Assembly (NCBI GenBank): GCA_040385645.1
Contig: JAZKGZ010000006.1
Coordinates: 1-64,000 of the forward strand
DNA length: 64,000 nucleotides
Direction of reading: 5' to 3'
Origin: JANXSS01 sp040385645
Lineage (GTDB): Bacteria; Pseudomonadota; Gammaproteobacteria; Burkholderiales; Burkholderiaceae_D
The notes under the pieces were generated by a model. It saw only the letters and a program-made list of their open reading frames with translations, was not told the DNA's origin and ran no database searches. Positions 9,300-18,092 of this stretch are shown here, in pieces (within the stretch, counting starts at the first letter, position 1; the number at the start of each line of letters is the position of its first letter). A program made the translations under genes and the position numbers.

Positions 9300-10238
9300 T
9301 CAGCCGGTATCCATCGCTTTTTGTTGGCGCTCCATGAATTCTTTGAGTGTGTCGATGCCCCGAAGTTGCAAAATCGTATTGCGCACCGCCGCTTCCAACA
9401 ATACTGCAAGGTTGCGACCGGCTTCCACCGGAATCACGACCTTGCGAATCGGCAGCCCCAATACATCTTGTGTTTGAGAATGTAACGGCAAACGTTCGTA
9501 ATTTTCTTCCAAGGTGCTGCGTCTGACCAGATGCACGATCAGCTTCAAGCGCATCTTGCGGCGCACGGCCGTTTCACCAAAAATGGTTTTTATATCCAGT
9601 AATCCCAAGCCGCGTACTTCCAGCAGATTCTGCAGCAACGGTGGGCAGCGGCCCTCGATCATGTTCGGTGCGATACGTGCGAATTCCACGGCGTCGTCGG
9701 CGACCAGGCCATGATTGCGCGAAATCAGCTCCAGGCCCAGTTCGCTCTTGCCGAGACCGGATTCGCCGGTGATCAGCGCACCCACACCCAATACGTCCAT
9801 GAACACGCCATGCATGGTCATGCGTTGTGCCAGTTTTTTGGAAAGATAGACGCGCAAGTAATCGATTACCTGCGCCGCAGGCAGAGGCGTGGAAAACAGC
9901 GGGATATTCTTTTCGTCGCACACGGCCAGAATGTAAGCCGGCGTCTCGAGGCCTTGCGCGATGATGAATGCAGGCGGTTCACCGGCAACCAATTCTTCGG
10001 TCTGGTGCATCCGTGCCGAAGCCGACAGGCGTTGGTAGTACTCAGTTTCCTGGTGCCCGAAGACCTGGATGCGACCTGGATGGATCAGGTTCAGGTGGCC
10101 AACTTGGTCTGCCGCCGACGTGGCATCGCCGGTGATACGCCGCTCTCCACCTGGAAATCCGGCAAACCAACCTAATTGCAGCGATTCACGGTTATCGTCG
10201 TAGAGTTGTTGAATCGTCAGCAGGGTGGTGGAATGCAT
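9300..10238 (-). CDS. hprK: HPr kinase/phosphorylase
   Basis: 312 residues with the P-loop GESGLGKSELGLEL (158-171), followed by LVADDAVEF and the family signature EVRGLGLLDI. HprK phosphorylates and dephosphorylates a serine of HPr or its Npr paralogue using ATP or pyrophosphate. In proteobacteria it belongs to the truncated PTS that links carbon and nitrogen status to regulation rather than sugar uptake. It lies 16 bp downstream of ptsN and 28 bp upstream of rapZ. Confidence 0.96.
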   Translation of the reverse strand: MHSTTLLTIQQLYDDNRESLQLGWFAGFPGGERRITGDATSAADQVGHLNLIHPGRIQVFGHQETEYYQRLSASARMHQTEELVAGEPPAFIIAQGLETPAYILAVCDEKNIPLFSTPLPAAQVIDYLRVYLSKKLAQRMTMHGVFMDVLGVGALITGESGLGKSELGLELISRNHGLVADDAVEFARIAPNMIEGRCPPLLQNLLEVRGLGLLDIKTIFGETAVRRKMRLKLIVHLVRRSTLEENYERLPLHSQTQDVLGLPIRKVVIPVEAGRNLAVLLEAAVRNTILQLRGIDTLKEFMERQQKAMDTG

Positions 10239-10254
10239 GGGTCGTGGCGGATCG

Positions 10255-10728
10255 TTAATTCATACTCTGCATACTGGGTTGCCAGGTAACGATTCTGGCA
10301 TGCGCGGCAGCGGCATCGGGGGCGTGGAGCAGTACCTCACGAAATGATGCATCAGAAAACATTTCAGCAATTTCCGACAAAATTTCAAGGTGCTGTTGCG
10401 TCACATGATCGGGGATCAGTAAAAACACCAGCAACCGTACCGGCAAGGCATCCGGCGACTCGAAGGGAATCGGTGCAGCCAAACGCACGAAGGCGGCGAT
10501 CGGCGCTTTCAATCCCTTCACGCGGCCGTGGGGAACTGCGACGCCATGACCTAGCCCGGTCGAGCCGAGTCGTTCGCGTGCAAACAAATTATCGGAAACC
10601 GCCGAGCGGGCGATACCGGCATTATTTTCGAACATCAGGCCTGCTTGCTCGAACGCGCGTTTCTTACTCGATACATCTAAATCGAGGATCACATTGTCTA
10701 CCGATAGGATCTGGCTAAAATAAGTCAT
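10255..10728 (-). CDS. ptsN: PTS IIA-like nitrogen regulatory protein PtsN
   Basis: 157 residues from the ATG at 10728; a longer frame adds 23 residues without family similarity. An EIIA(fructose)-type domain with the phospho-acceptor histidine in VAVPHGR (residue 67), preceded by the conserved GLGHG. It receives phosphate from Npr/HPr and regulates potassium transport and stress responses in relatives. First gene of the probable ptsN-hprK-rapZ operon; the usual upstream rpoN and hpf are not next to it here. Confidence 0.94.
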   Translation of the reverse strand: MTYFSQILSVDNVILDLDVSSKKRAFEQAGLMFENNAGIARSAVSDNLFARERLGSTGLGHGVAVPHGRVKGLKAPIAAFVRLAAPIPFESPDALPVRLLVFLLIPDHVTQQHLEILSEIAEMFSDASFREVLLHAPDAAAAHARIVTWQPSMQSMN

Positions 10729-10935
10729 ATTGCAAATATAAAATAAATGCTTTAAAGAATTATAGGCGCGATGTTGCTGCCTACCCCTGCCTTTCACCCC
10801 AACAAGCTTAAAATTGTTGCTTTAAGGAAACATTCAGACCATTATTGGCTATTCTTAACTTCCGCCTGCTGATATTTACTTTCGCTGATGTTGATGCTTA
10901 CATAGGCATTCAAGCATCCTCGTCCGTTTTCCGAT

Positions 10936-11805
10936 TTACTGCCTTGCGGTGCGTCCATTCGGCGGCTTTTGCCCAGTCGAAAAATTGCTCCGCCACGGAT
11001 TGATGTCGATACCGCCACGTCGGGTGTAACGTGCATACACTGCCAATTTCCTCGGCTGGCACTGCCGCAAAATATCGGTAAAAATCCGTTCCACGCATTG
11101 TTCATGAAACTCATGATGTTCCCGAAAGCCGATCAGGTATTTCAGCAATCCCTCCTGATCGATCGGCGCACCCACATAGCGTATTTGCACGCTGGCCCAA
11201 TCCGGTTGGCCGGTCACCAGACAATTCGATTTAAGCAAATGCGATACCAGGGTTTGTTCGACGGCCGCCTCCTGTTGGCTGGCTTTGAGCAAACGCGGGT
11301 CGGGCAGGTAGGCCTCGACTTCGATATCGAGCCGGTCGAGCAGCAAGCCGTCGAGCTCTGTCATGCGTAATTGATCGAACCCCTCCGGCAAGGTCAGTGT
11401 TACTTGCACCGGTGCGCCAAAGCCGGATGACAGATCGTCGCGTACCAGCGCCAGAAACGCATCGGTACCAGCCAGCCTGGTTTGATTGAAAGCATTTAAA
11501 TACAGCTTCAACGATTTCGATTCGATGATGTTGGGTGAATCCGCTGGAACAGTCACGGTTACGAGCGCAATCTGCGGTTTGCCGCGCAAATTCAGCCACG
11601 AGACTTCGTAAGCATTCCAAATATCGATGCCGAAAAACGGCAACGCGCCGGTCAAGCCCAACTCGTCGCGCTTCGTCTTGCGCGCAATCGGATACAACAG
11701 ACTGGCATCGTACTGTGTCGCATAAGTGGCTGCCTTGCCCAACACCAGACCGTGGTCGGCATTGTGCGGCGGCGGCATGGGTTGTGGCGTGGAAGAAATT
11801 GTCAT
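10936..11805 (-). CDS. queF: NADPH-dependent 7-cyano-7-deazaguanine reductase
   Basis: About 289 residues from the ATG at 11805 (a 12-residue upstream extension is not conserved). Two-domain QueF: the N-terminal half has the ESKSLKLYLNAFNQTR motif that binds NADPH and substrate, and the C-terminal half has the catalytic cysteine in KSNCLVTGQPDW (C195) with the proton-relay aspartate (D202), ending in RRGGIDINPWRS. It reduces preQ0 to preQ1 in queuosine synthesis. No preQ1 riboswitch is obvious upstream. It lies alone between ptsN and ilvA. Confidence 0.96.
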   Translation of the reverse strand: MTISSTPQPMPPPHNADHGLVLGKAATYATQYDASLLYPIARKTKRDELGLTGALPFFGIDIWNAYEVSWLNLRGKPQIALVTVTVPADSPNIIESKSLKLYLNAFNQTRLAGTDAFLALVRDDLSSGFGAPVQVTLTLPEGFDQLRMTELDGLLLDRLDIEVEAYLPDPRLLKASQQEAAVEQTLVSHLLKSNCLVTGQPDWASVQIRYVGAPIDQEGLLKYLIGFREHHEFHEQCVERIFTDILRQCQPRKLAVYARYTRRGGIDINPWRSNFSTGQKPPNGRTARQ

Positions 11806-11943
11806 GGTGAAATCACTGCTGGCGCAGTCAGACCTGCGCAATCCGGCATTCTGACAGAAGCATGCGGCGGTAGTTGAGAGCCGGCCAATCGTTGAATTGC
11901 AGAAATCAAATCGACGTTTATAAAAACAGCTTACAGAAACATC

Positions 11944-13476
11944 TTATAAAAACAATTTATAAACCGGGTTCTCCGTTTCATCCCGGAAGCGATAGCCGAG
12001 GCTTGCTAAGAAGTCGTGGAAAGTCGCCATTTCTTCGGCTGGCACCTGGATACCGACCAATATGCGCCCGACGTCGCCACCCTGATTACGGTAATGAAAG
12101 AGGCTGATGTTCCAGTTCGGCGCCATGCTGTCGAGAAAGCGCATTAGCGCGCCAGGACGCTCGGGAAATTCGAACCGGTACAACAGTTCGTTTTCAGCTA
12201 GCACGCTCTTGCCACCGACCAGGTGTCGAATATGCAGCTTCCCCAACTCGTCGTGGGTCAGGTCGAGCGTGGCGAAGCCGTGCTCACCGAAATATCGGCT
12301 GATCTGGCCCGGCTCGTCGCGCCCGGCAATTTGCAAGCCCACAAAAACATGCGCCGTACGGCCATCGCTGATACGGTAGTTGAACTCGGTGACGTTACGC
12401 GGGCCGACTAACTTTGAAAAGCGCCGGAAACTGCCACGCTCCTCAGGGATGGTGACGGCGAAAAGCGCCTCACGTTCTTCCCCGACTTCCGCGCGTTCCG
12501 CAACGTAACGCAGCCGGTCGAAATTCATGTTCGCACCGCAGGCGATGGTCACCAGGGTTTCGCCAGCCATGGCCTTGCCCGCCGCGCGCGTGCGCGAAAT
12601 ATATTCTTTGGCCCCGGCAACGGCCAGCGCACCGGCCGGCTCCAGAATGCTGCGGGTATCCTGAAATACATCCTTGATGGCGGCGCATACGGCATCGGTA
12701 TCGACCAGAATAATTTCATCGACTACCTGCTGAGCCACCCGAAAAGTTTCCTCGCCCACCAATTTGACCGCCGTGCCGTCGGAAAACAGACCCACGTCCG
12801 CCAGCGTCACGCGGTGCCCGGCCGCCAAGCTTTGCGCCATGGCATCCGAATCGACGGTTTGCACGCCGATAATCTTAATATCGGGCCGTAGAGCTTTTAC
12901 GAATGCACCGACGCCGGCAATCAATCCGCCACCGCCTACCGCCACAAAAATTGCATGAATCGGCCCCGGATGCTGGCGCAGAATTTCCATGCCCACCGTG
13001 CCTTGGCCGGCGATCACGTCCGGGTCGTCGAAAGGGTGCACGAAGGTCATCTGGTGTTGCTGCTCCAACGCCAGGGCATGGTGGTAGGCATCGGTGAACG
13101 AGTCACCGAACAGGGCCACCTCGCCACCCCTGGCCCGCACCGCGTCGATCTTGACCGGCGGTGTCGTGGTCGGCATGACGATCAGTGCCCGGCAACCCAG
13201 CCGTGTCGCTGCCAGAGCAACGCCCTGCGCATGATTGCCGGCCGAGGCACAGATCACGCCGCGCGCCAGTTGCGTTGGTGTGAGCTGCGCCATCTTGTTG
13301 TATGCCCCGCGCAGCTTGAAGCTGAACACGCTTTGCATATCTTCGCGCTTGAAATAAATACGGTTACCCATGCGCTCGGAAAGCGTCGGCGCGATCTCGA
13401 GCGGTGTTTCGACCGCCACGTCGTACACACGGGCCGTCAGGATTTTTTGTAGATAGTCGATAGTCATGGAAGGCAA
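11944..13476 (-). CDS. ilvA: biosynthetic threonine ammonia-lyase
   Basis: 510 residues. PLP-dependent fold-type II enzyme with the PLP lysine in FSFKLRGAYNK (K54), the glycine-rich VAVGGGGLIAGV loop, and two C-terminal ACT-like regulatory domains (about 330-510) typical of the isoleucine-feedback-inhibited form. It deaminates threonine to 2-oxobutanoate, the first step of isoleucine synthesis. A second ATG three codons in (13467) gives MTIDYLQKIL and may be the true start; neither has a clear ribosome site. Divergent from the DedA/YqaA-like gene. Confidence 0.96.
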   Translation of the reverse strand: MPSMTIDYLQKILTARVYDVAVETPLEIAPTLSERMGNRIYFKREDMQSVFSFKLRGAYNKMAQLTPTQLARGVICASAGNHAQGVALAATRLGCRALIVMPTTTPPVKIDAVRARGGEVALFGDSFTDAYHHALALEQQHQMTFVHPFDDPDVIAGQGTVGMEILRQHPGPIHAIFVAVGGGGLIAGVGAFVKALRPDIKIIGVQTVDSDAMAQSLAAGHRVTLADVGLFSDGTAVKLVGEETFRVAQQVVDEIILVDTDAVCAAIKDVFQDTRSILEPAGALAVAGAKEYISRTRAAGKAMAGETLVTIACGANMNFDRLRYVAERAEVGEEREALFAVTIPEERGSFRRFSKLVGPRNVTEFNYRISDGRTAHVFVGLQIAGRDEPGQISRYFGEHGFATLDLTHDELGKLHIRHLVGGKSVLAENELLYRFEFPERPGALMRFLDSMAPNWNISLFHYRNQGGDVGRILVGIQVPAEEMATFHDFLASLGYRFRDETENPVYKLFL

Positions 13477-13570
13477 TCAAGGCGGCTGCTTGGAGCTGGC
13501 AACGAGCCACCATGCCGCAGCGAAATAATCCTGCATTATACTGGCGGGCCTTTCTTACTCCACGGCCCCA

Positions 13571-14119
13571 ATGATCGAATCCGCCTTGCAATGGTTGCTG
13601 ACCGTACTTGCCATACCGGAAGTCGGTCTGAGTTCGGTTTTCGTCATTAGCTTCATTTCCGCGACCTTCGTTCCGCTCGGCTCCGAACCGGCGGTGTTCG
13701 CTGCCGTCAAAGCGGCACCAGCCATGTTCTGGCCACTGATCGGTGTGGCGACGCTGGGCAACACGCTCGGCGGCATCGTCGATTACTGGCTGGGGTATGG
13801 CGCGCGTCGTGCAATCGCCACGCAAAAACCGGTGCCTGCCTTGCTCTCGCCGGAACCGGTCGTCAGAAAAGCCTACGCAGCCGAGCGCAGCAAGCGCTGG
13901 TTCGGCTGGCTGGAGCGCTATGGTGCCAAGACCATGTTGTTGGCGTGGCTGCCGGGCATCGGCGACCCGATTTGCACTTTAGCAGGGTGGCTCAAACTAC
14001 CGTTCTGGCCTAGCGTCGGCTATATGGCGATCGGTAAGTTCCTGCGTTATCTGACGATGACATGGCTGTTGATGGAAGTGCCGGACGGATTTTGGAAGTG
14101 GGTTGGGCAGTTATTTTGA
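13571..14119 (+). CDS. YqaA/DedA-family (VTT domain) membrane protein
   Basis: 182 residues with several hydrophobic segments. The pattern FVPLGSEPAVFAAVK, then GNTLGGIVDYWLGYGARR, then a KTMLLAWLPGIGDP segment matches the YqaA branch of the VTT/SNARE-associated (DedA-like) proteins, inner-membrane proteins implicated in lipid flipping or membrane homeostasis. The substrate of this member is not known. It stands alone, divergent from ilvA, and its 3' end almost touches the last LRR gene of the array (8 bp, convergent). Confidence 0.82.
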   Translation: MIESALQWLLTVLAIPEVGLSSVFVISFISATFVPLGSEPAVFAAVKAAPAMFWPLIGVATLGNTLGGIVDYWLGYGARRAIATQKPVPALLSPEPVVRKAYAAERSKRWFGWLERYGAKTMLLAWLPGIGDPICTLAGWLKLPFWPSVGYMAIGKFLRYLTMTWLLMEVPDGFWKWVGQLF

Positions 14120-14127
14120 TGTAGTTT

Positions 14128-15771
14128 TTAGGACCGGGAGGGCGGGGCAACGATTTCGACGTCCGGCAATGTCGTCCTTAAAATTTCCCAATCCATAGCG
14201 CTAAAATTTTTGCTTGAAAAATACAGCCGCTTTAGGTGTTTCAGCTCGCTCAACTTGGGAATACAGGCGGCAGTCAATTCGTTGTCCTGAAGATCGAGTT
14301 CGGAAAGCCTGGGCAAAGCTTCCAGCTTTTCGATATCGGTCAGCTGAAAATCGGTTCTTCGCAAATTGAGGCTGACCAGTTTTTGCAGGTTCGCAAAGCC
14401 GTTCTCGGCGAACCCTTCTTTAAAATGGTTTTCCTGAAGATCCAGTGCGACCAAGTTTGGCAGCTTGCGTGCAACCGCTCCGACCGCTGCAGGTGTTAGC
14501 CAACTACGTGAAATTTGCAACTCGGTCAGACACGGCAAACGGTCGAGCTCGCCAATTAGATCGGTAATATCCTGATATTGCACCAATGCGCTTGAAATGC
14601 TCAAGCTGCACACCGCACTGTCTTTCAAGGATTCCGCCAGTGCGCTACACATGCCTGTATCGCTGAAGCCCCTACCGTCCAGAAAAAGTGATTTCAAATT
14701 TGGAAAACGTGCGATTGTCATGAGGCTGCTGGGATCGAAAGCGGCACCGCTATGGACCGTCATGCCCAGAGACTCGAGATTGATTAGTTCGCCCAGCAAG
14801 GCAAGGTTGATCGGCTCTGCCAGTTTGTCGAAGTCTGTACCAGTTGTTTTATTAAAGCGAAGGTCCAGGCTGGTCAGGCGAGTAAAATCTCCCAACGACG
14901 CCACCTCGGCATCGGTCAAATCGTTGTATGAAACATCCAGATGGAAATGTTCGAGGCCTGCATTACAGTGATGTATTTTCTTTAAAAATTCGAGCAGCCC
15001 TAAACCTCCGTTCGGTGCTTTCCTAAAATCGTTGAAGCAATTGGATAGATTGATATCCATGGTCCGAAAATCGGTTTTTTCGGCCAGTGCTTCCATCGCC
15101 AGCCGCCCTCTTGGGTTGATTGCTTCCGCCATTGCATCGTGATAATCATCTTCCCTTTCCTCGGTAGGGTCTGGCCCGAGCAGCGTTGGCCCATACAACG
15201 CATCGTAGCTTTTCGCCGCCGCAAAATACATGGCTTGAAGATCGATATTGACATGCAGCTTGTCTTTCAGCGCACGGCAAATCGCCTTTTCAAGCGCAAG
15301 GTCGTCTGGCAAGGTTTTAAAATCGGCAATTAGGCCTGCAAGCGTATTTCCTGCCGCCATCCGTGCTGCCTTGGCATGCCGGTCTTCCTCAATCAACTGA
15401 TCCGTTGCGGTTTTTAAAGAATGGCTGACGGTTCGCAATTGTGCCAACTGGCGCGTTGTGTTCAACTGCGAACCGCGCGGCGTTGCCTGCCGGTTGAATG
15501 TCCGCAAAATCCTGTGTTGCAGCTCGCCCGGCAAGTCTACGAACGAGGAGGGCTCAAGTGGTGATTCCGGCGTCGGTTGCTGCTGCATCGCATGCCCGCG
15601 CATCGCTTCCTGCAACGACAATTTCCCCGACAATTGCCGTCTCAACGGGACGTTTGCCGATACCTCGGGCCGGGTCGCTTCGGCGATGATTGGCGATGGT
15701 GCCTTTCCGGCAGTTGCTGCTGTTGTCGAGGACTTAGAAAGTTTCGACGCTGGATTTGAAGTGCGTGTCAT
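14128..15771 (-). CDS. F-box-like/LRR protein, candidate secreted effector (copy 1)
   Basis: 547 residues. The N-terminus is Ser/Thr/Ala/Pro-rich without signal peptide or membrane segment; LSLQEAMRGH at 51-60; an F-box-like segment at about 77-127 (FVDLPGELQHRIL ... LAQLRTVSHSLK); a linker conserved among the paralogues (about 130-245, with RHAKAAR and LAEKTDFRT); then leucine-rich repeats of the RNI type (for example LTSLDLRFNK) to the C-terminus, capped by LPDVEIV. F-box plus LRR in a bacterium recalls Ralstonia GALA effectors that bind host SKP1. This is architecture-based inference; function and secretion route are unproven. First of a tandem, same-strand family, reading from right to left. 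Confidence 0.8.
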   Translation of the reverse strand: MTRTSNPASKLSKSSTTAATAGKAPSPIIAEATRPEVSANVPLRRQLSGKLSLQEAMRGHAMQQQPTPESPLEPSSFVDLPGELQHRILRTFNRQATPRGSQLNTTRQLAQLRTVSHSLKTATDQLIEEDRHAKAARMAAGNTLAGLIADFKTLPDDLALEKAICRALKDKLHVNIDLQAMYFAAAKSYDALYGPTLLGPDPTEEREDDYHDAMAEAINPRGRLAMEALAEKTDFRTMDINLSNCFNDFRKAPNGGLGLLEFLKKIHHCNAGLEHFHLDVSYNDLTDAEVASLGDFTRLTSLDLRFNKTTGTDFDKLAEPINLALLGELINLESLGMTVHSGAAFDPSSLMTIARFPNLKSLFLDGRGFSDTGMCSALAESLKDSAVCSLSISSALVQYQDITDLIGELDRLPCLTELQISRSWLTPAAVGAVARKLPNLVALDLQENHFKEGFAENGFANLQKLVSLNLRRTDFQLTDIEKLEALPRLSELDLQDNELTAACIPKLSELKHLKRLYFSSKNFSAMDWEILRTTLPDVEIVAPPSRS

Positions 15772-15876
15772 GAAGGCTTGCTTTCACTTGATATATATTT
15801 TTAACTGTCACGAATCGGGGAAAACGCACTCGTATTAAGGAAATGGATGATCGCCATGGCAAACCACATTGGCCGG

Positions 15877-17511
15877 TTAGATAACCCAAGACGAAGTCGA
15901 CTCGCGATATTTAGTAATCATCATCTCGACGCCAGGCAATGCTTCGCGCAAAGCCTCGTAATCTGCATCCATAAAATTTTTGCTGGAAAAAGCCAGCCGC
16001 TTCAAGTGTTTTAATCCCTTCAACATGGGAATGCAGGCAACGGTTAGCGCATTATCTTGAAGATCAAGTTCGGCAAGCTTCGGTAGCGTTTTCAGTTTTT
16101 CTATTTCGATTTCCTGAAAATTCGTGTCTTGCAGATTCAGGTTGCTCAGCTTTTTAAAATTTGCAAAGCCATTTTCGGTGAAACCGTTTTTAAGATTGTT
16201 TTCTCGGAGATTTAGCACCGTCAGATTCGGCAGTTTGATTCCAAGCGTCTCCACCATTCCAGGCGTTAAGTAGTTATCCGAAATATTCAGTTCCGTCAGG
16301 TGTGGCAACATGTCCAAACCTTCGATGAGATTGTCGAAACTGAGATGGGAGCACCGCGTGCCGGATATATCCAGTCTGGCCAATGCACTATTTTTCAGGG
16401 TTTTTGACAGTTGATTGCACATGCCATTACGGGCGAAGCCCGTGCCGTGTATCTGCAGCGATTTCAAATTAGGAAACTGTGCGAACGTGGTCATACCCTG
16501 CGGACCGATATCGGCCTCGCCAGAAATCGTTATCCCTAAAAACTCAAGGTCGGTCAGTTTGCCCAAATGCCTCAGACTTGCATCGGTTATTTCGTTAAAA
16601 CGCAGATCGAGACCGGTTAGTCCGGTGAGGTTTGCCAGCGATGCGACTTCGGCACCGGTCAAATCGTTGAATGAGGCGTTCAGGTGAAAGTGTTCGATTC
16701 CTGCGTTGCGGTCATGTATTGCGCTTAATAATTCCAGCGGCCCCATTCCTTTTTGTACCAATTTTCTGTAGTTATCGAGGCATTCCGCTAAATTGACTTC
16801 TACTGTACGCAAGTCGGTTTTCTCGGCCAGCACCTCCATGGCGATGCGGCACCTCGCTACGATCAGGGTCTCCGCCGCGTTGAAATATTCCTCTGAGCCA
16901 TCTTCCGAGACGTCCGACCCAAGCAAATCTTCCTCTCGATGTATCGCTTCGTAGCGTTCCATCAATTTTTCAGTCATGGCAAGTACATCCATGCTGACAT
17001 GTGTCTGCCCATTCAATGCATGACGAACGGCGTTTTCGAGCGCTGTAGCATCCAGCAAGGTTTCAAGGTCTGCAACCAGGCTGGTTAATCTATTCGAAAT
17101 TGCCACGCGCGCTGCCTCGGCATGCTGGTCTTGCTGCAGCAAATCATCTACGTTAGTCCTGAAAGCCTGATTGACAGTACGTAACTGTGCCAGCTGTCGA
17201 GTCGTAGGCATTTGCGAACCAGGCACGCTTGCCTGTCGATCCAATACCCGCAAAACTTGTCGCTGCAGCTCGCTCGGAAGGTCAGTGAATAATGGCGGGT
17301 CCTGAGATTGCGATTGCGTTTGTAATGGCGCTTGCCCCGCATGTCGTTGCATCGCTTCCTGCAAAGACAATTGGTGTGCCAGTCTTTGTGGCAGCACGGC
17401 ACCTGCCGCTGCATCCTGTCGGGGTACTTCAAGCGATGTGGATGACGGCATAGCCTCGGTAGGCGTAGAAGCTGGGGAAAACGTGGAGCCTGGTTTGGTA
17501 GGACGCGTCAT
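15877..17511 (-). CDS. F-box-like/LRR protein, candidate secreted effector (copy 2)
   Basis: 544 residues from the ATG at 17511. That start is chosen because MTRPTKPGS matches the start of the shrunken neighbour (MTRPTKPAS) and the longer frame overlaps that neighbour. Layout: disordered N-terminus, LSLQEAMQRH (48-57), F-box-like FTDLPSELQRQVL ... LAQLRTVNQAFR (about 75-124), linker with QHAEAAR and LAEKTDLRT, then about ten RNI-like LRRs and the cap LPGVEMM. It is the closest relative of copy 1. A GAGA ribosome-site candidate lies just upstream. Probable role as in copy 1, by inference only. Confidence 0.8.
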   Translation of the reverse strand: MTRPTKPGSTFSPASTPTEAMPSSTSLEVPRQDAAAGAVLPQRLAHQLSLQEAMQRHAGQAPLQTQSQSQDPPLFTDLPSELQRQVLRVLDRQASVPGSQMPTTRQLAQLRTVNQAFRTNVDDLLQQDQHAEAARVAISNRLTSLVADLETLLDATALENAVRHALNGQTHVSMDVLAMTEKLMERYEAIHREEDLLGSDVSEDGSEEYFNAAETLIVARCRIAMEVLAEKTDLRTVEVNLAECLDNYRKLVQKGMGPLELLSAIHDRNAGIEHFHLNASFNDLTGAEVASLANLTGLTGLDLRFNEITDASLRHLGKLTDLEFLGITISGEADIGPQGMTTFAQFPNLKSLQIHGTGFARNGMCNQLSKTLKNSALARLDISGTRCSHLSFDNLIEGLDMLPHLTELNISDNYLTPGMVETLGIKLPNLTVLNLRENNLKNGFTENGFANFKKLSNLNLQDTNFQEIEIEKLKTLPKLAELDLQDNALTVACIPMLKGLKHLKRLAFSSKNFMDADYEALREALPGVEMMITKYRESTSSWVI

Positions 17512-17536
17512 ATGTGTTCTCGTAAATCGGAATTGA

Positions 17537-17989
17537 TCAGTCGTAACTCTTGAAATCGATAATTTCGACACCTGGCAATGCCATTTTTAACTGCTGCCAA
17601 TCTTCCTTCGAAAAATATTCGCTTGAAAAGTGCAAGCGTTTCAACTGTTTCAGTTGGGATAGGTAGGGAATGCAAAAACGATTTGGATTATTCTCCAGAA
17701 TGTTCAACTCGCTAAGTTTTGGCAGATTTTTTAGATTGAGTAATTCTTCCGCAACCAGATCCGTATCCTGCAGGCTGAGATTTGTCAGCTTTGTTAAAGT
17801 GGCGAGGCAGTTCTGATCTTCATAAAGAACCCCAAAATTTCCTCGAAGATTCAACGATTTTAAGTCCGGCAGCGCGCTGAGCGAAGTCGTGTCGGATCGA
17901 GGTGCTGGTACCGTGGTCTCGGATGATGCGCTCTGGTCTTCAATCGAAGATGGGCGGGATACGGAGGCGGGTTTTGTGGGACGCGTCAT
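17537..17989 (-). CDS. shrunken LRR protein of the F-box/LRR family (copy 3)
   Basis: 150 residues from the ATG at 17989. It begins MTRPTKPAS like copy 2, keeps a 30-residue Ser/Thr-rich N-terminus, then goes directly to the last few LRRs (LKSLNLRGN, LTNLSLQDT, LSELNILEN) and the cap LPGVEIID. The AMxxH motif, the F-box, the linker and most repeats are missing, as if an internal deletion joined the N-terminus to the last repeats while keeping the frame. It may be a small functional protein or a gene on the way to loss. A longer frame to 18052 exists but adds a Cys-rich stretch unlike the family. Confidence 0.65.
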   Translation of the reverse strand: MTRPTKPASVSRPSSIEDQSASSETTVPAPRSDTTSLSALPDLKSLNLRGNFGVLYEDQNCLATLTKLTNLSLQDTDLVAEELLNLKNLPKLSELNILENNPNRFCIPYLSQLKQLKRLHFSSEYFSKEDWQQLKMALPGVEIIDFKSYD

Positions 17990-18092
17990 GGCAGTATTTT
18001 GGGAAGCCATGAAAGCAAATCGGCAGCAATTGCCACATAAAGTCGCGGGCATAGAAGATGCTGCATGAAGGTGTCAGTCGCCGTCTAAAAAT

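Noticed and set aside
11806..11943. Possible preQ1 riboswitch before queF
   Set aside because: No preQ1 aptamer core or A-rich tail was visible in the leader.
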